DNA of 64,000 nt from Angomonas deanei (GCA_903995115.1 LR877147.1:1088001-1152000); one strand, 5' to 3'; counted from the first letter of the stretch, positions 40,500 through 53,478 are shown. Made by a program: numbers and translations. The notes: generated by a model not told the origin, from the letters alone.

Positions 40500-40841
40500 A
40501 TGGCCACTCCCAAGTCTGCTCCCCGCCGCGCTGGCAAGAAGGCTGGCAAGCGCTCCAACCGCAAGCCCCACCGCAGCTGGAACATTTACATTTCCCGATC
40601 TCTCAAGGCCCTGAACAAGCAGATGTCGCTCTCCGGCCGCACCGTGAAGGTGCTCAACTCCTTTGTGAACGACGTGTTCGAGCGCGTTGCCACGGAGGCT
40701 GCCTCCATCGTCCGCGCCAACAAGAAGCGCACGCTGGATGCCCGCGCCGTGCAGACCGCCATCCGTGTGGTGCTCCCCGCCGAGCTGTGCCGCCACGGCA
40801 TCGCCGAGGCCAGCAAGGCCCTCAACGCCGCCACCCGCTAA
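40500..40841 (+). CDS. H2B: Histone H2B (unit 2)
   Basis: Protein identical to the 38223 copy. Confidence 0.98.
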   Translation: MATPKSAPRRAGKKAGKRSNRKPHRSWNIYISRSLKALNKQMSLSGRTVKVLNSFVNDVFERVATEAASIVRANKKRTLDARAVQTAIRVVLPAELCRHGIAEASKALNAATR

Positions 40842-41072
40842 GCGGCGAGCACAACCCCTTTTATAGATGTTTCGTTTTATTGGATTTTATTCCCTCCATA
40901 AGCAACCCCTCTGAACCGTGAACGACCCCGCACGTCATGGTCATGTGTGCGCCCAATACACCCCAACCACCTTTTCTCTCTCGCCCCTCCCCTTCCCTGT
41001 GTTACACACACTGTATTTTCGCCGTTGCTTAGATTTTACATTTTCTCCGCACACTTCCCACTTTATCTCACG

Positions 41073-41483
41073 ATGGCCACCCCTCGCTCCGCTAAGAAGG
41101 CTTCCCGCAAGTCTGGCAGCTCCAAGTCCGCCAAGGCCGGTCTGATCTTCCCCGTCGGCCGCGTGGGCTCTCTCCTCCGCCGCGGACAGTACGCCCGCCG
41201 TGTGAGTACCTCCGGTGCAGTATTTTTAACCGCGGTGCTAGAATACGTGGTTGCGGAGGTTCTTGAGCTTTCCGTGAAGGCTGCGACGCAGAGCGGCAAG
41301 AAGGTGCGCCGCCTGACGCCCCGCACCCTCACCCTCGCCGTCCGCCACGACGACGACCTCAGCAAGCTCCTCCAGAACGTGACCATCTCCAAGGGCGGCG
41401 TGGTGCCGACCGTGAGCAAGGCGGTCGCCAAGAAGCACAAGAAGAGCTCCAAGCGCGCCAAGAAGTCCACCCCCAGCGCCTAA
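41073..41483 (+). CDS. H2A: Histone H2A (unit 2)
   Basis: Majority H2A form with HDDDL in the acidic-patch region and KKHKKSS in the C-tail. Confidence 0.98.
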   Translation: MATPRSAKKASRKSGSSKSAKAGLIFPVGRVGSLLRRGQYARRVSTSGAVFLTAVLEYVVAEVLELSVKAATQSGKKVRRLTPRTLTLAVRHDDDLSKLLQNVTISKGGVVPTVSKAVAKKHKKSSKRAKKSTPSA

Positions 41484-41677
41484 GCACGCTGAGCGCATTT
41501 TTATAGATATTTTGATTTCCAATTCATCTTGACGTTTTTGCCGGTTGGTGTCGAGATGCTCCCTCCCCGCCGTGTGCTCCCTTTTTATTTATGACGACGA
41601 CACCCTCTCCCCCTCCCTCTCCATCTCGATTCATCTGGCCAGTTCTCTATCCCTACACACTACCCCCACCACACTTC

Positions 41678-42067
41678 ATGTCCCGCACCAAGGAAACTTC
41701 CCGCGCTAAGCGCAGCATCACCTCCAAGAAGAGCAAGAAGGCTCCCCGCGCCGCGTCCGGCACCAAGCGCGCCCACCGCTGGCGCCCGGGTACGGTGGCT
41801 CTCCGTGAAGTGCGCAAATTCCAGCGTTCGACCGACTTGCTGATCCAGCGCGCTCCTTTCCAGAGACTCGTTCGCGAGATTGCGTCTGCACAGAAGGAAG
41901 GTTTGAGATTTCAATCTTCGGCGATCCTCGCCCTGCAGGAGTCGACGGAGGCCTACGTTGTCTCCCTGCTCGCCGACGCCAACCTCGCCTCTCTCAACAG
42001 CAAGCGCGTGACCCTGATGCCCCGCGACCTCCAGCTCGCCCTCCGTCTCCGCGGTGACCGCCACTGA
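41678..42067 (+). CDS. H3: Histone H3 (unit 2)
   Basis: Lys4-equivalent form (MSRTKET). In units 2-5 the sequence before the leader reads TTTATGACGACG, whereas unit 1 reads TTTATGGCGACG. Confidence 0.98.
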   Translation: MSRTKETSRAKRSITSKKSKKAPRAASGTKRAHRWRPGTVALREVRKFQRSTDLLIQRAPFQRLVREIASAQKEGLRFQSSAILALQESTEAYVVSLLADANLASLNSKRVTLMPRDLQLALRLRGDRH

Positions 42068-42277
42068 ACGGTGCCATCCTTTCTATAGATCCCCTTTGTT
42101 TTTGATTTGTCCCACTCTTTTCTTGGAGTCTTGTGCGGTGGTGTCTGGCCGCCGAACGTCACTTCTTTCCCCACATGTACGCATCCCATATTCAAAGCAC
42201 TTCTCTCCACCCTCACCCTCTCTGAAGGTTTTCCACCTACCACACTTTCCACCACCCAACCCACACACTTTACCTCA

Positions 42278-42577
42278 ATGGCCAAGGGCAAGAGATCTGA
42301 AGCGAAGGGCAGCGCTCGCCAGCAGAAGAAGCTTCTGCGCGACAACATCAAGTCCATTTCCCGCGGCTCCATCCGCCGCCTCGCACGTCGCGGTGGTGTG
42401 CGCCGGCTGAGCGGCGAGATTTATGAGGAAGTCCGCCGCGTTCTCAAGAGCTACGTCGAGGATGTCGTCCGCACCGCCACTTCTTACACGGAATACAGTC
42501 GGGCCAAGACGGTCAAGGCATCAGACATTGTGTCCGCTCTGCGCAAGAAGGGCCAGATCCTCTACGGTTATGCGTAA
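42278..42577 (+). CDS. H4: Histone H4 (unit 3)
   Basis: Protein identical to the other H4 copies. Confidence 0.98.
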   Translation: MAKGKRSEAKGSARQQKKLLRDNIKSISRGSIRRLARRGGVRRLSGEIYEEVRRVLKSYVEDVVRTATSYTEYSRAKTVKASDIVSALRKKGQILYGYA

Positions 42578-42776
42578 GCGCACGCCCGTGTGCACGTTCA
42601 TATAGATATATATTGTTTTTATGGTTATGTTTTCGTTATAAATGTTTCCCTCTCGTCCCGAGTCCGCGTGCACGATGGCGCGCACCTTGATGCAAGTACG
42701 ACCGCAACACTTCTGTCTCTCTCTCCTCCCCACCTAGTTCTTTCGCTACCACACTACTCTTCATCACCCCCCAAAA

Positions 42777-43118
42777 ATGGCCACTCCCAAGTCTGCTCCC
42801 CGCCGCGCTGGCAAGAAGGCTGGCAAGCGCTCCAACCGCAAGCCCCACCGCAGCTGGAACATTTACATTTCCCGATCTCTCAAGGCCCTGAACAAGCAGA
42901 TGTCGCTCTCCGGCCGCACCGTGAAGGTGCTCAACTCCTTTGTGAACGACGTGTTCGAGCGCGTTGCCACGGAGGCTGCCTCCATCGTCCGCGCCAACAA
43001 GAAGCGCACGCTGGATGCCCGCGCCGTGCAGACCGCCATCCGTGTGGTGCTCCCCGCCGAGCTGTGCCGCCACGGCATCGCCGAGGCCAGCAAGGCCCTC
43101 AACGCCGCCACCCGCTAA
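42777..43118 (+). CDS. H2B: Histone H2B (unit 3)
   Basis: Protein identical to the other H2B copies. Confidence 0.98.
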   Translation: MATPKSAPRRAGKKAGKRSNRKPHRSWNIYISRSLKALNKQMSLSGRTVKVLNSFVNDVFERVATEAASIVRANKKRTLDARAVQTAIRVVLPAELCRHGIAEASKALNAATR

Positions 43119-43349
43119 GCGGCGAGCACAACCCCTTTTATAGATGTTTCGTTTTATTGGATTTTATTCCCTCCATAAGCAACCCCTCTGAACCGTGAAC
43201 GACCCCGCACGTCATGGTCATGTGTGCGCCCAATACACCCCAACCACCTTTTCTCTCTCGCCCCTCCCCTTCCCTGTGTTACACACACTGTATTTTCGCC
43301 GTTGCTTAGATTTTACATTTTCTCCGCACACTTCCCACTTTATCTCACG

Positions 43350-43760
43350 ATGGCCACCCCTCGCTCCGCTAAGAAGGCTTCCCGCAAGTCTGGCAGCTCC
43401 AAGTCCGCCAAGGCCGGTCTGATCTTCCCCGTCGGCCGCGTGGGCTCTCTCCTCCGCCGCGGACAGTACGCCCGCCGTGTGAGTACCTCCGGTGCAGTAT
43501 TTTTAACCGCGGTGCTAGAATACGTGGTTGCGGAGGTTCTTGAGCTTTCCGTGAAGGCTGCGACGCAGAGCGGCAAGAAGGTGCGCCGCCTGACGCCCCG
43601 CACCCTCACCCTCGCCGTCCGCCACGACGACGACCTCAGCAAGCTCCTCCAGAACGTGACCATCTCCAAGGGCGGCGTGGTGCCGACCGTGAGCAAGGCG
43701 GTCGCCAAGAAGCACAAGAAGAGCTCCAAGCGCGCCAAGAAGTCCACCCCCAGCGCCTAA
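43350..43760 (+). CDS. H2A: Histone H2A (unit 3)
   Basis: Majority H2A form (HDDDL, KKHKKSS). Confidence 0.98.
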   Translation: MATPRSAKKASRKSGSSKSAKAGLIFPVGRVGSLLRRGQYARRVSTSGAVFLTAVLEYVVAEVLELSVKAATQSGKKVRRLTPRTLTLAVRHDDDLSKLLQNVTISKGGVVPTVSKAVAKKHKKSSKRAKKSTPSA

Positions 43761-43954
43761 GCACGCTGAGCGCATTTTTATAGATATTTTGATTTCCAAT
43801 TCATCTTGACGTTTTTGCCGGTTGGTGTCGAGATGCTCCCTCCCCGCCGTGTGCTCCCTTTTTATTTATGACGACGACACCCTCTCCCCCTCCCTCTCCA
43901 TCTCGATTCATCTGGCCAGTTCTCTATCCCTACACACTACCCCCACCACACTTC

Positions 43955-44344
43955 ATGTCCCGCACCACGGAAACTTCCCGCGCTAAGCGCAGCATCACCT
44001 CCAAGAAGAGCAAGAAGGCTCCCCGCGCCGCGTCCGGCACCAAGCGCGCCCACCGCTGGCGCCCGGGTACGGTGGCTCTCCGTGAAGTGCGCAAATTCCA
44101 GCGTTCGACCGACTTGCTGATCCAGCGCGCTCCTTTCCAGAGACTCGTTCGCGAGATTGCGTCTGCACAGAAGGAAGGTTTGAGATTTCAATCTTCGGCG
44201 ATCCTCGCCCTGCAGGAGTCGACGGAGGCCTACGTTGTCTCCCTGCTCGCCGACGCCAACCTCGCCTCTCTCAACAGCAAGCGCGTGACCCTGATGCCCC
44301 GCGACCTCCAGCTCGCCCTCCGTCTCCGCGGTGACCGCCACTGA
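43955..44344 (+). CDS. H3: Histone H3 (unit 3), Lys4-to-Thr variant
   Basis: Reads [11 protein letters not shown]: the codon for the Lys4-equivalent is ACG instead of AAG (43967-43969). The rest of the protein equals the other H3 copies. The upstream context is that of units 2-5. Confidence 0.97.
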   Translation: MSRTTETSRAKRSITSKKSKKAPRAASGTKRAHRWRPGTVALREVRKFQRSTDLLIQRAPFQRLVREIASAQKEGLRFQSSAILALQESTEAYVVSLLADANLASLNSKRVTLMPRDLQLALRLRGDRH

Positions 44345-44554
44345 ACGGTGCCATCCTTTCTATAGATCCCCTTTGTTTTTGATTTGTCCCACTCTTTTCT
44401 TGGAGTCTTGTGCGGTGGTGTCTGGCCGCCGAACGTCACTTCTTTCCCCACATGTACGCATCCCATATTCAAAGCACTTCTCTCCACCCTCACCCTCTCT
44501 GAAGGTTTTCCACCTACCACACTTTCCACCACCCAACCCACACACTTTACCTCA

Positions 44555-44854
44555 ATGGCCAAGGGCAAGAGATCTGAAGCGAAGGGCAGCGCTCGCCAGC
44601 AGAAGAAGCTTCTGCGCGACAACATCAAGTCCATTTCCCGCGGCTCCATCCGCCGCCTCGCACGTCGCGGTGGTGTGCGCCGGCTGAGCGGCGAGATTTA
44701 TGAGGAAGTCCGCCGCGTTCTCAAGAGCTACGTCGAGGATGTCGTCCGCACCGCCACTTCTTACACGGAATACAGTCGGGCCAAGACGGTCAAGGCATCA
44801 GACATTGTGTCCGCTCTGCGCAAGAAGGGCCAGATCCTCTACGGTTATGCGTAA
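44555..44854 (+). CDS. H4: Histone H4 (unit 4)
   Basis: Protein identical to the other H4 copies. Confidence 0.98.
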   Translation: MAKGKRSEAKGSARQQKKLLRDNIKSISRGSIRRLARRGGVRRLSGEIYEEVRRVLKSYVEDVVRTATSYTEYSRAKTVKASDIVSALRKKGQILYGYA

Positions 44855-45053
44855 GCGCACGCCCGTGTGCACGTTCATATAGATATATATTGTTTTTATG
44901 GTTATGTTTTCGTTATAAATGTTTCCCTCTCGTCCCGAGTCCGCGTGCACGATGGCGCGCACCTTGATGCAAGTACGACCGCAACACTTCTGTCTCTCTC
45001 TCCTCCCCACCTAGTTCTTTCGCTACCACACTACTCTTCATCACCCCCCAAAA

Positions 45054-45395
45054 ATGGCCACTCCCAAGTCTGCTCCCCGCCGCGCTGGCAAGAAGGCTGG
45101 CAAGCGCTCCAACCGCAAGCCCCACCGCAGCTGGAACATTTACATTTCCCGATCTCTCAAGGCCCTGAACAAGCAGATGTCGCTCTCCGGCCGCACCGTG
45201 AAGGTGCTCAACTCCTTTGTGAACGACGTGTTCGAGCGCGTTGCCACGGAGGCTGCCTCCATCGTCCGCGCCAACAAGAAGCGCACGCTGGATGCCCGCG
45301 CCGTGCAGACCGCCATCCGTGTGGTGCTCCCCGCCGAGCTGTGCCGCCACGGCATCGCCGAGGCCAGCAAGGCCCTCAACGCCGCCACCCGCTAA
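45054..45395 (+). CDS. H2B: Histone H2B (unit 4)
   Basis: Protein identical to the other H2B copies. Confidence 0.98.
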   Translation: MATPKSAPRRAGKKAGKRSNRKPHRSWNIYISRSLKALNKQMSLSGRTVKVLNSFVNDVFERVATEAASIVRANKKRTLDARAVQTAIRVVLPAELCRHGIAEASKALNAATR

Positions 45396-45626
45396 GCGGC
45401 GAGCACAACCCCTTTTATAGATGTTTCGTTTTATTGGATTTTATTCCCTCCATAAGCAACCCCTCTGAACCGTGAACGACCCCGCACGTCATGGTCATGT
45501 GTGCGCCCAATACACCCCAACCACCTTTTCTCTCTCGCCCCTCCCCTTCCCTGTGTTACACACACTGTATTTTCGCCGTTGCTTAGATTTTACATTTTCT
45601 CCGCACACTTCCCACTTTATCTCACG

Positions 45627-46037
45627 ATGGCCACCCCTCGCTCCGCTAAGAAGGCTTCCCGCAAGTCTGGCAGCTCCAAGTCCGCCAAGGCCGGTCTGAT
45701 CTTCCCCGTCGGCCGCGTGGGCTCTCTCCTCCGCCGCGGACAGTACGCCCGCCGTGTGAGTACCTCCGGTGCAGTATTTTTAACCGCGGTGCTAGAATAC
45801 GTGGTTGCGGAGGTTCTTGAGCTTTCCGTGAAGGCTGCGACGCAGAGCGGCAAGAAGGTGCGCCGCCTGACGCCCCGCACCCTCACCCTCGCCGTCCGCC
45901 ACGACGACGACCTCAGCAAGCTCCTCCAGAACGTGACCATCTCCAAGGGCGGCGTGGTGCCGACCGTGAGCAAGGCGGTCGCCAAGAAGCACAAGAAGAG
46001 CTCCAAGCGCGCCAAGAAGTCCACCCCCAGCGCCTAA
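45627..46037 (+). CDS. H2A: Histone H2A (unit 4)
   Basis: Majority H2A form. Confidence 0.98.
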   Translation: MATPRSAKKASRKSGSSKSAKAGLIFPVGRVGSLLRRGQYARRVSTSGAVFLTAVLEYVVAEVLELSVKAATQSGKKVRRLTPRTLTLAVRHDDDLSKLLQNVTISKGGVVPTVSKAVAKKHKKSSKRAKKSTPSA

Positions 46038-46231
46038 GCACGCTGAGCGCATTTTTATAGATATTTTGATTTCCAATTCATCTTGACGTTTTTGCCGGTT
46101 GGTGTCGAGATGCTCCCTCCCCGCCGTGTGCTCCCTTTTTATTTATGACGACGACACCCTCTCCCCCTCCCTCTCCATCTCGATTCATCTGGCCAGTTCT
46201 CTATCCCTACACACTACCCCCACCACACTTC

Positions 46232-46621
46232 ATGTCCCGCACCAAGGAAACTTCCCGCGCTAAGCGCAGCATCACCTCCAAGAAGAGCAAGAAGGCTCCC
46301 CGCGCCGCGTCCGGCACCAAGCGCGCCCACCGCTGGCGCCCGGGTACGGTGGCTCTCCGTGAAGTGCGCAAATTCCAGCGTTCGACCGACTTGCTGATCC
46401 AGCGCGCTCCTTTCCAGAGACTCGTTCGCGAGATTGCGTCTGCACAGAAGGAAGGTTTGAGATTTCAATCTTCGGCGATCCTCGCCCTGCAGGAGTCGAC
46501 GGAGGCCTACGTTGTCTCCCTGCTCGCCGACGCCAACCTCGCCTCTCTCAACAGCAAGCGCGTGACCCTGATGCCCCGCGACCTCCAGCTCGCCCTCCGT
46601 CTCCGCGGTGACCGCCACTGA
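46232..46621 (+). CDS. H3: Histone H3 (unit 4)
   Basis: Lys4-equivalent form (MSRTKET). Confidence 0.98.
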   Translation: MSRTKETSRAKRSITSKKSKKAPRAASGTKRAHRWRPGTVALREVRKFQRSTDLLIQRAPFQRLVREIASAQKEGLRFQSSAILALQESTEAYVVSLLADANLASLNSKRVTLMPRDLQLALRLRGDRH

Positions 46622-46831
46622 ACGGTGCCATCCTTTCTATAGATCCCCTTTGTTTTTGATTTGTCCCACTCTTTTCTTGGAGTCTTGTGCGGTGGTGTCT
46701 GGCCGCCGAACGTCACTTCTTTCCCCACATGTACGCATCCCATATTCAAAGCACTTCTCTCCACCCTCACCCTCTCTGAAGGTTTTCCACCTACCACACT
46801 TTCCACCACCCAACCCACACACTTTACCTCA

Positions 46832-47131
46832 ATGGCCAAGGGCAAGAGATCTGAAGCGAAGGGCAGCGCTCGCCAGCAGAAGAAGCTTCTGCGCGACAAC
46901 ATCAAGTCCATTTCCCGCGGCTCCATCCGCCGCCTCGCACGTCGCGGTGGTGTGCGCCGGCTGAGCGGCGAGATTTATGAGGAAGTCCGCCGCGTTCTCA
47001 AGAGCTACGTCGAGGATGTCGTCCGCACCGCCACTTCTTACACGGAATACAGTCGGGCCAAGACGGTCAAGGCATCAGACATTGTGTCCGCTCTGCGCAA
47101 GAAGGGCCAGATCCTCTACGGTTATGCGTAA
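46832..47131 (+). CDS. H4: Histone H4 (unit 5)
   Basis: Protein identical to the other H4 copies. Confidence 0.98.
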   Translation: MAKGKRSEAKGSARQQKKLLRDNIKSISRGSIRRLARRGGVRRLSGEIYEEVRRVLKSYVEDVVRTATSYTEYSRAKTVKASDIVSALRKKGQILYGYA

Positions 47132-47330
47132 GCGCACGCCCGTGTGCACGTTCATATAGATATATATTGTTTTTATGGTTATGTTTTCGTTATAAATGTT
47201 TCCCTCTCGTCCCGAGTCCGCGTGCACGATGGCGCGCACCTTGATGCAAGTACGACCGCAACACTTCTGTCTCTCTCTCCTCCCCACCTAGTTCTTTCGC
47301 TACCACACTACTCTTCATCACCCCCCAAAA

Positions 47331-47672
47331 ATGGCCACTCCCAAGTCTGCTCCCCGCCGCGCTGGCAAGAAGGCTGGCAAGCGCTCCAACCGCAAGCCCC
47401 ACCGCAGCTGGAACATTTACATTTCCCGATCTCTCAAGGCCCTGAACAAGCAGATGTCGCTCTCCGGCCGCACCGTGAAGGTGCTCAACTCCTTTGTGAA
47501 CGACGTGTTCGAGCGCGTTGCCACGGAGGCTGCCTCCATCGTCCGCGCCAACAAGAAGCGCACGCTGGATGCCCGCGCCGTGCAGACCGCCATCCGTGTG
47601 GTGCTCCCCGCCGAGCTGTGCCGCCACGGCATCGCCGAGGCCAGCAAGGCCCTCAACGCCGCCACCCGCTAA
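47331..47672 (+). CDS. H2B: Histone H2B (unit 5)
   Basis: Protein identical to the other H2B copies. Confidence 0.98.
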   Translation: MATPKSAPRRAGKKAGKRSNRKPHRSWNIYISRSLKALNKQMSLSGRTVKVLNSFVNDVFERVATEAASIVRANKKRTLDARAVQTAIRVVLPAELCRHGIAEASKALNAATR

Positions 47673-47903
47673 GCGGCGAGCACAACCCCTTTTATAGATG
47701 TTTCGTTTTATTGGATTTTATTCCCTCCATAAGCAACCCCTCTGAACCGTGAACGACCCCGCACGTCATGGTCATGTGTGCGCCCAATACACCCCAACCA
47801 CCTTTTCTCTCTCGCCCCTCCCCTTCCCTGTGTTACACACACTGTATTTTCGCCGTTGCTTAGATTTTACATTTTCTCCGCACACTTCCCACTTTATCTC
47901 ACG

Positions 47904-48314
47904 ATGGCCACCCCTCGCTCCGCTAAGAAGGCTTCCCGCAAGTCTGGCAGCTCCAAGTCCGCCAAGGCCGGTCTGATCTTCCCCGTCGGCCGCGTGGGCT
48001 CTCTCCTCCGCCGCGGACAGTACGCCCGCCGTGTGAGTACCTCCGGTGCAGTATTTTTAACCGCGGTGCTAGAATACGTGGTTGCGGAGGTTCTTGAGCT
48101 TTCCGTGAAGGCTGCGACGCAGAGCGGCAAGAAGGTGCGCCGCCTGACGCCCCGCACCCTCACCCTCGCCGTCCGCCACGACGACGACCTCAGCAAGCTC
48201 CTCCAGAACGTGACCATCTCCAAGGGCGGCGTGGTGCCGACCGTGAGCAAGGCGGTCGCCAAGAAGCACAAGAAGAGCTCCAAGCGCGCCAAGAAGTCCA
48301 CCCCCAGCGCCTAA
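47904..48314 (+). CDS. H2A: Histone H2A (unit 5)
   Basis: Majority H2A form. Confidence 0.98.
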   Translation: MATPRSAKKASRKSGSSKSAKAGLIFPVGRVGSLLRRGQYARRVSTSGAVFLTAVLEYVVAEVLELSVKAATQSGKKVRRLTPRTLTLAVRHDDDLSKLLQNVTISKGGVVPTVSKAVAKKHKKSSKRAKKSTPSA

Positions 48315-48508
48315 GCACGCTGAGCGCATTTTTATAGATATTTTGATTTCCAATTCATCTTGACGTTTTTGCCGGTTGGTGTCGAGATGCTCCCTCCCCG
48401 CCGTGTGCTCCCTTTTTATTTATGACGACGACACCCTCTCCCCCTCCCTCTCCATCTCGATTCATCTGGCCAGTTCTCTATCCCTACACACTACCCCCAC
48501 CACACTTC

Positions 48509-48898
48509 ATGTCCCGCACCAAGGAAACTTCCCGCGCTAAGCGCAGCATCACCTCCAAGAAGAGCAAGAAGGCTCCCCGCGCCGCGTCCGGCACCAAGCG
48601 CGCCCACCGCTGGCGCCCGGGTACGGTGGCTCTCCGTGAAGTGCGCAAATTCCAGCGTTCGACCGACTTGCTGATCCAGCGCGCTCCTTTCCAGAGACTC
48701 GTTCGCGAGATTGCGTCTGCACAGAAGGAAGGTTTGAGATTTCAATCTTCGGCGATCCTCGCCCTGCAGGAGTCGACGGAGGCCTACGTTGTCTCCCTGC
48801 TCGCCGACGCCAACCTCGCCTCTCTCAACAGCAAGCGCGTGACCCTGATGCCCCGCGACCTCCAGCTCGCCCTCCGTCTCCGCGGTGACCGCCACTGA
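48509..48898 (+). CDS. H3: Histone H3 (unit 5)
   Basis: Lys4-equivalent form (MSRTKET). Confidence 0.98.
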   Translation: MSRTKETSRAKRSITSKKSKKAPRAASGTKRAHRWRPGTVALREVRKFQRSTDLLIQRAPFQRLVREIASAQKEGLRFQSSAILALQESTEAYVVSLLADANLASLNSKRVTLMPRDLQLALRLRGDRH

Positions 48899-49108
48899 AC
48901 GGTGCCATCCTTTCTATAGATCCCCTTTGTTTTTGATTTGTCCCACTCTTTTCTTGGAGTCTTGTGCGGTGGTGTCTGGCCGCCGAACGTCACTTCTTTC
49001 CCCACATGTACGCATCCCATATTCAAAGCACTTCTCTCCACCCTCACCCTCTCTGAAGGTTTTCCACCTACCACACTTTCCACCACCCAACCCACACACT
49101 TTACCTCA

Positions 49109-49408
49109 ATGGCCAAGGGCAAGAGATCTGAAGCGAAGGGCAGCGCTCGCCAGCAGAAGAAGCTTCTGCGCGACAACATCAAGTCCATTTCCCGCGGCTC
49201 CATCCGCCGCCTCGCACGTCGCGGTGGTGTGCGCCGGCTGAGCGGCGAGATTTATGAGGAAGTCCGCCGCGTTCTCAAGAGCTACGTCGAGGATGTCGTC
49301 CGCACCGCCACTTCTTACACGGAATACAGTCGGGCCAAGACGGTCAAGGCATCAGACATTGTGTCCGCTCTGCGCAAGAAGGGCCAGATCCTCTACGGTT
49401 ATGCGTAA
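49109..49408 (+). CDS. H4: Histone H4 (unit 6)
   Basis: Protein identical to the other H4 copies. Confidence 0.98.
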   Translation: MAKGKRSEAKGSARQQKKLLRDNIKSISRGSIRRLARRGGVRRLSGEIYEEVRRVLKSYVEDVVRTATSYTEYSRAKTVKASDIVSALRKKGQILYGYA

Positions 49409-49607
49409 GCGCACGCCCGTGTGCACGTTCATATAGATATATATTGTTTTTATGGTTATGTTTTCGTTATAAATGTTTCCCTCTCGTCCCGAGTCCGCGT
49501 GCACGATGGCGCGCACCTTGATGCAAGTACGACCGCAACACTTCTGTCTCTCTCTCCTCCCCACCTAGTTCTTTCGCTACCACACTACTCTTCATCACCC
49601 CCCAAAA

Positions 49608-49949
49608 ATGGCCACTCCCAAGTCTGCTCCCCGCCGCGCTGGCAAGAAGGCTGGCAAGCGCTCCAACCGCAAGCCCCACCGCAGCTGGAACATTTACATT
49701 TCCCGATCTCTCAAGGCCCTGAACAAGCAGATGTCGCTCTCCGGCCGCACCGTGAAGGTGCTCAACTCCTTTGTGAACGACGTGTTCGAGCGCGTTGCCA
49801 CGGAGGCTGCCTCCATCGTCCGCGCCAACAAGAAGCGCACGCTGGATGCCCGCGCCGTGCAGACCGCCATCCGTGTGGTGCTCCCCGCCGAGCTGTGCCG
49901 CCACGGCATCGCCGAGGCCAGCAAGGCCCTCAACGCCGCCACCCGCTAA
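49608..49949 (+). CDS. H2B: Histone H2B (unit 6)
   Basis: Protein identical to the other H2B copies. Confidence 0.98.
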   Translation: MATPKSAPRRAGKKAGKRSNRKPHRSWNIYISRSLKALNKQMSLSGRTVKVLNSFVNDVFERVATEAASIVRANKKRTLDARAVQTAIRVVLPAELCRHGIAEASKALNAATR

Positions 49950-50180
49950 GCGGCGAGCACAACCCCTTTTATAGATGTTTCGTTTTATTGGATTTTATTC
50001 CCTCCATAAGCAACCCCTCTGAACCGTGAACGACCCCGCACGTCATGGTCATGTGTGCGCCCAATACACCCCAACCACCTTTTCTCTCTCGCCCCTCCCC
50101 TTCCCTGTGTTACACACACTGTATTTTCGCCGTTGCTTAGATTTTACATTTTCTCCGCACACTTCCCACTTTATCTCACG

Positions 50181-50591
50181 ATGGCCACCCCTCGCTCCGC
50201 TAAGAAGGCTTCCCGCAAGTCTGGCAGCTCCAAGTCCGCCAAGGCCGGTCTGATCTTCCCCGTCGGCCGCGTGGGCTCTCTCCTCCGCCGCGGACAGTAC
50301 GCCCGCCGTGTGAGTACCTCCGGTGCAGTATTTTTAACCGCGGTGCTAGAATACGTGGTTGCGGAGGTTCTTGAGCTTTCCGTGAAGGCTGCGACGCAGA
50401 GCGGCAAGAAGGTGCGCCGCCTGACGCCCCGCACCCTCACCCTCGCCGTCCGCCACGACGACGACCTCAGCAAGCTCCTCCAGAACGTGACCATCTCCAA
50501 GGGCGGCGTGGTGCCGACCGTGAGCAAGGCGGTCGCCAAGAAGCACAAGAAGAGCTCCAAGCGCGCCAAGAAGTCCACCCCCAGCGCCTAA
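50181..50591 (+). CDS. H2A: Histone H2A (unit 6)
   Basis: Majority H2A form. Confidence 0.98.
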   Translation: MATPRSAKKASRKSGSSKSAKAGLIFPVGRVGSLLRRGQYARRVSTSGAVFLTAVLEYVVAEVLELSVKAATQSGKKVRRLTPRTLTLAVRHDDDLSKLLQNVTISKGGVVPTVSKAVAKKHKKSSKRAKKSTPSA

Positions 50592-50799
50592 GCACGCTGA
50601 GCGCATTTTTATAGATATTTTGATTTCCAATTCATCTTGACGTTTTTGCCGGTTGGTGTCGAGATGCTCCCTCCCCGCCGTGTGCTCCCTTTTTTTCTTT
50701 TTTTATTTATTTATGGCGACGACACCCTCTCCCCCTCCCTCTCCATCTCGATTCATCTGGCCAGTTCTCTATCCCTACACACTACCCCCACCACACTTC

Positions 50800-51189
50800 A
50801 TGTCCCGCACCACGGAAACTTCCCGCGCTAAGCGCAGCATCACCTCCAAGAAGAGCAAGAAGGCTCCCCGCGCCGCGTCCGGCACCAAGCGCGCCCACCG
50901 CTGGCGCCCGGGTACGGTGGCTCTCCGTGAAGTGCGCAAATTCCAGCGTTCGACCGACTTGCTGATCCAGCGCGCTCCTTTCCAGAGACTCGTTCGCGAG
51001 ATTGCGTCTGCACAGAAGGAAGGTTTGAGATTTCAATCTTCGGCGATCCTCGCCCTGCAGGAGTCGACGGAGGCCTACGTTGTCTCCCTGCTCGCCGACG
51101 CCAACCTCGCCTCTCTCAACAGCAAGCGCGTGACCCTGATGCCCCGCGACCTCCAGCTCGCCCTCCGTCTCCGCGGTGACCGCCACTGA
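50800..51189 (+). CDS. H3: Histone H3 (unit 6), Lys4-to-Thr variant
   Basis: Reads [11 protein letters not shown], with the same ACG codon as unit 3. It sits behind the longer T/ATTT upstream spacer (50692-50713), so the variant occurs with two different flanks. Confidence 0.97.
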   Translation: MSRTTETSRAKRSITSKKSKKAPRAASGTKRAHRWRPGTVALREVRKFQRSTDLLIQRAPFQRLVREIASAQKEGLRFQSSAILALQESTEAYVVSLLADANLASLNSKRVTLMPRDLQLALRLRGDRH

Positions 51190-51399
51190 ACGGTGCCATC
51201 CTTTCTATAGATCCCCTTTGTTTTTGATTTGTCCCACTCTTTTCTTGGAGTCTTGTGCGGTGGTGTCTGGCCGCCGAACGTCACTTCTTTCCCCACATGT
51301 ACGCATCCCATATTCAAAGCACTTCTCTCCACCCTCACCCTCTCTGAAGGTTTTCCACCTACCACACTTTCCACCACCCAACCCACACACTTTACCTCA

Positions 51400-51699
51400 A
51401 TGGCCAAGGGCAAGAGATCTGAAGCGAAGGGCAGCGCTCGCCAGCAGAAGAAGCTTCTGCGCGACAACATCAAGTCCATTTCCCGCGGCTCCATCCGCCG
51501 CCTCGCACGTCGCGGTGGTGTGCGCCGGCTGAGCGGCGAGATTTATGAGGAAGTCCGCCGCGTTCTCAAGAGCTACGTCGAGGATGTCGTCCGCACCGCC
51601 ACTTCTTACACGGAATACAGTCGGGCCAAGACGGTCAAGGCATCAGACATTGTGTCCGCTCTGCGCAAGAAGGGCCAGATCCTCTACGGTTATGCGTAA
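51400..51699 (+). CDS. H4: Histone H4 (unit 7)
   Basis: Protein identical to the other H4 copies. Confidence 0.98.
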   Translation: MAKGKRSEAKGSARQQKKLLRDNIKSISRGSIRRLARRGGVRRLSGEIYEEVRRVLKSYVEDVVRTATSYTEYSRAKTVKASDIVSALRKKGQILYGYA

Positions 51700-51898
51700 G
51701 CGCACGCCCGTGTGCACGTTCATATAGATATATATTGTTTTTATGGTTATGTTTTCGTTATAAATGTTTCCCTCTCGTCCCGAGTCCGCGTGCACGATGG
51801 CGCGCACCTTGATGCAAGTACGACCGCAACACTTCTGTCTCTCTCTCCTCCCCACCTAGTTCTTTCGCTACCACACTACTCTTCATCACTCCCCAAAA

Positions 51899-52240
51899 AT
51901 GGCCACTCCCAAGTCTGCTCCCCGCCGCGCTGGCAAGAAGGCTGGCAAGCGCTCCAACCGCAAGCCCCACCGCAGCTGGAACATTTACATTTCCCGATCT
52001 CTCAAGGCCCTGAACAAGCAGATGTCGCTCTCCGGCCGCACCGTGAAGGTGCTCAACTCCTTTGTGAACGACGTGTTCGAGCGCGTTGCCACGGAGGCTG
52101 CCTCCATCGTCCGCGCCAACAAGAAGCGCACGCTGGATGCCCGCGCCGTGCAGACCGCCATCCGTGTGGTGCTCCCCGCCGAGCTGTGCCGCCACGGCAT
52201 CGCCGAGGCCAGCAAGGCCCTCAACGCCGCCACCCGCTAA
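51899..52240 (+). CDS. H2B: Histone H2B (unit 7)
   Basis: Protein identical to the other copies. The leader reads CATCACTCCCC instead of CATCACCCCCC, a change shared with unit 10. The 3' flank reads TATAGATGCTTCG, shared with unit 8; the TATAGAT core is unchanged. Confidence 0.98.
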   Translation: MATPKSAPRRAGKKAGKRSNRKPHRSWNIYISRSLKALNKQMSLSGRTVKVLNSFVNDVFERVATEAASIVRANKKRTLDARAVQTAIRVVLPAELCRHGIAEASKALNAATR

Positions 52241-52468
52241 GCGGCGAGCACAACCCCTTTTATAGATGCTTCGTTTTATTGGATTTTATTCCCTCCATAA
52301 GCAACCCCTCTGAACCGTGAACGACCCCGCACGTCATGGTCATGTGTGCGCCCAATACACCCCAACCACCTTTTCTCTCTCGCCCCCCTTCCCTGTGTTA
52401 CACACACTGTATTTTCGCCGTTGCTTAGATTTTACATTTTCTCCGCACACTTCCCACTTTATCTCACG

Positions 52469-52879
52469 ATGGCCACCCCTCGCTCCGCTAAGAAGGCTTC
52501 CCGCAAGTCTGGCAGCTCCAAGTCCGCCAAGGCCGGTCTGATCTTCCCCGTCGGCCGCGTGGGCTCTCTCCTCCGCCGCGGACAGTACGCCCGCCGTGTG
52601 AGTACCTCCGGTGCAGTATTTTTAACCGCGGTGCTAGAATACGTGGTTGCGGAGGTTCTTGAGCTTTCCGTGAAGGCTGCGACGCAGAGCGGCAAGAAGG
52701 TGCGCCGCCTGACGCCCCGCACCCTCACCCTCGCCGTCCGCCACGACGACGACCTCAGCAAGCTCCTCCAGAACGTGACCATCTCCAAGGGCGGCGTGGT
52801 GCCGACCGTGAGCAAGGCGGTCGCCAAGAAGCACAAGCAGAGCTCCAAGCGCGCCAAGAAGTCCACCCCCAGCGCCTAA
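52469..52879 (+). CDS. H2A: Histone H2A (unit 7), Lys-to-Gln tail variant
   Basis: C-tail reads [12 protein letters not shown] instead of [12 protein letters not shown] (AAG to CAG). A 3-bp shorter C-rich run lies upstream. Same form as unit 8. Confidence 0.97.
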   Translation: MATPRSAKKASRKSGSSKSAKAGLIFPVGRVGSLLRRGQYARRVSTSGAVFLTAVLEYVVAEVLELSVKAATQSGKKVRRLTPRTLTLAVRHDDDLSKLLQNVTISKGGVVPTVSKAVAKKHKQSSKRAKKSTPSA

Positions 52880-53088
52880 GCACGCTGAGCGCATTTTTAT
52901 AGATATTTTGATTTCCAATTCATCTTGACGTTTTTGCCGGTTGGTGTCGAGATGCTCCCTCCCCGCCGTGTGCTCCCTTTTTTTCTTTTTTTTATTTATT
53001 TATGGCGACGACACCCTCTCCCCCTCCCTCTCCATCTCGATTCATCTGGCCAGTTCTCTATCCCTACACACTACCCCCACCACACTTC

Positions 53089-53478
53089 ATGTCCCGCACC
53101 AAGGAAACTTCCCGCGCTAAGCGCAGCATCACCTCCAAGAAGAGCAAGAAGGCTCCCCGCGCCGCGTCCGGCACCAAGCGCGCCCACCGCTGGCGCCCGG
53201 GTACGGTGGCTCTCCGTGAAGTGCGCAAATTCCAGCGTTCGACCGACTTGCTGATCCAGCGCGCTCCTTTCCAGAGACTCGTTCGCGAGATTGCGTCTGC
53301 ACAGAAGGAAGGTTTGAGATTTCAATCTTCGGCGATCCTCGCCCTGCAGGAGTCGACGGAGGCCTACGTTGTCTCCCTGCTCGCCGACGCCAACCTCGCC
53401 TCTCTCAACAGCAAGCGCGTGACCCTGATGCCCCGCGACCTCCAGCTCGCCCTCCGTCTCCGCGGTGACCGCCACTGA
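53089..53478 (+). CDS. H3: Histone H3 (unit 7)
   Basis: Lys4-equivalent form behind the long T/ATTT spacer. Confidence 0.98.
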   Translation: MSRTKETSRAKRSITSKKSKKAPRAASGTKRAHRWRPGTVALREVRKFQRSTDLLIQRAPFQRLVREIASAQKEGLRFQSSAILALQESTEAYVVSLLADANLASLNSKRVTLMPRDLQLALRLRGDRH

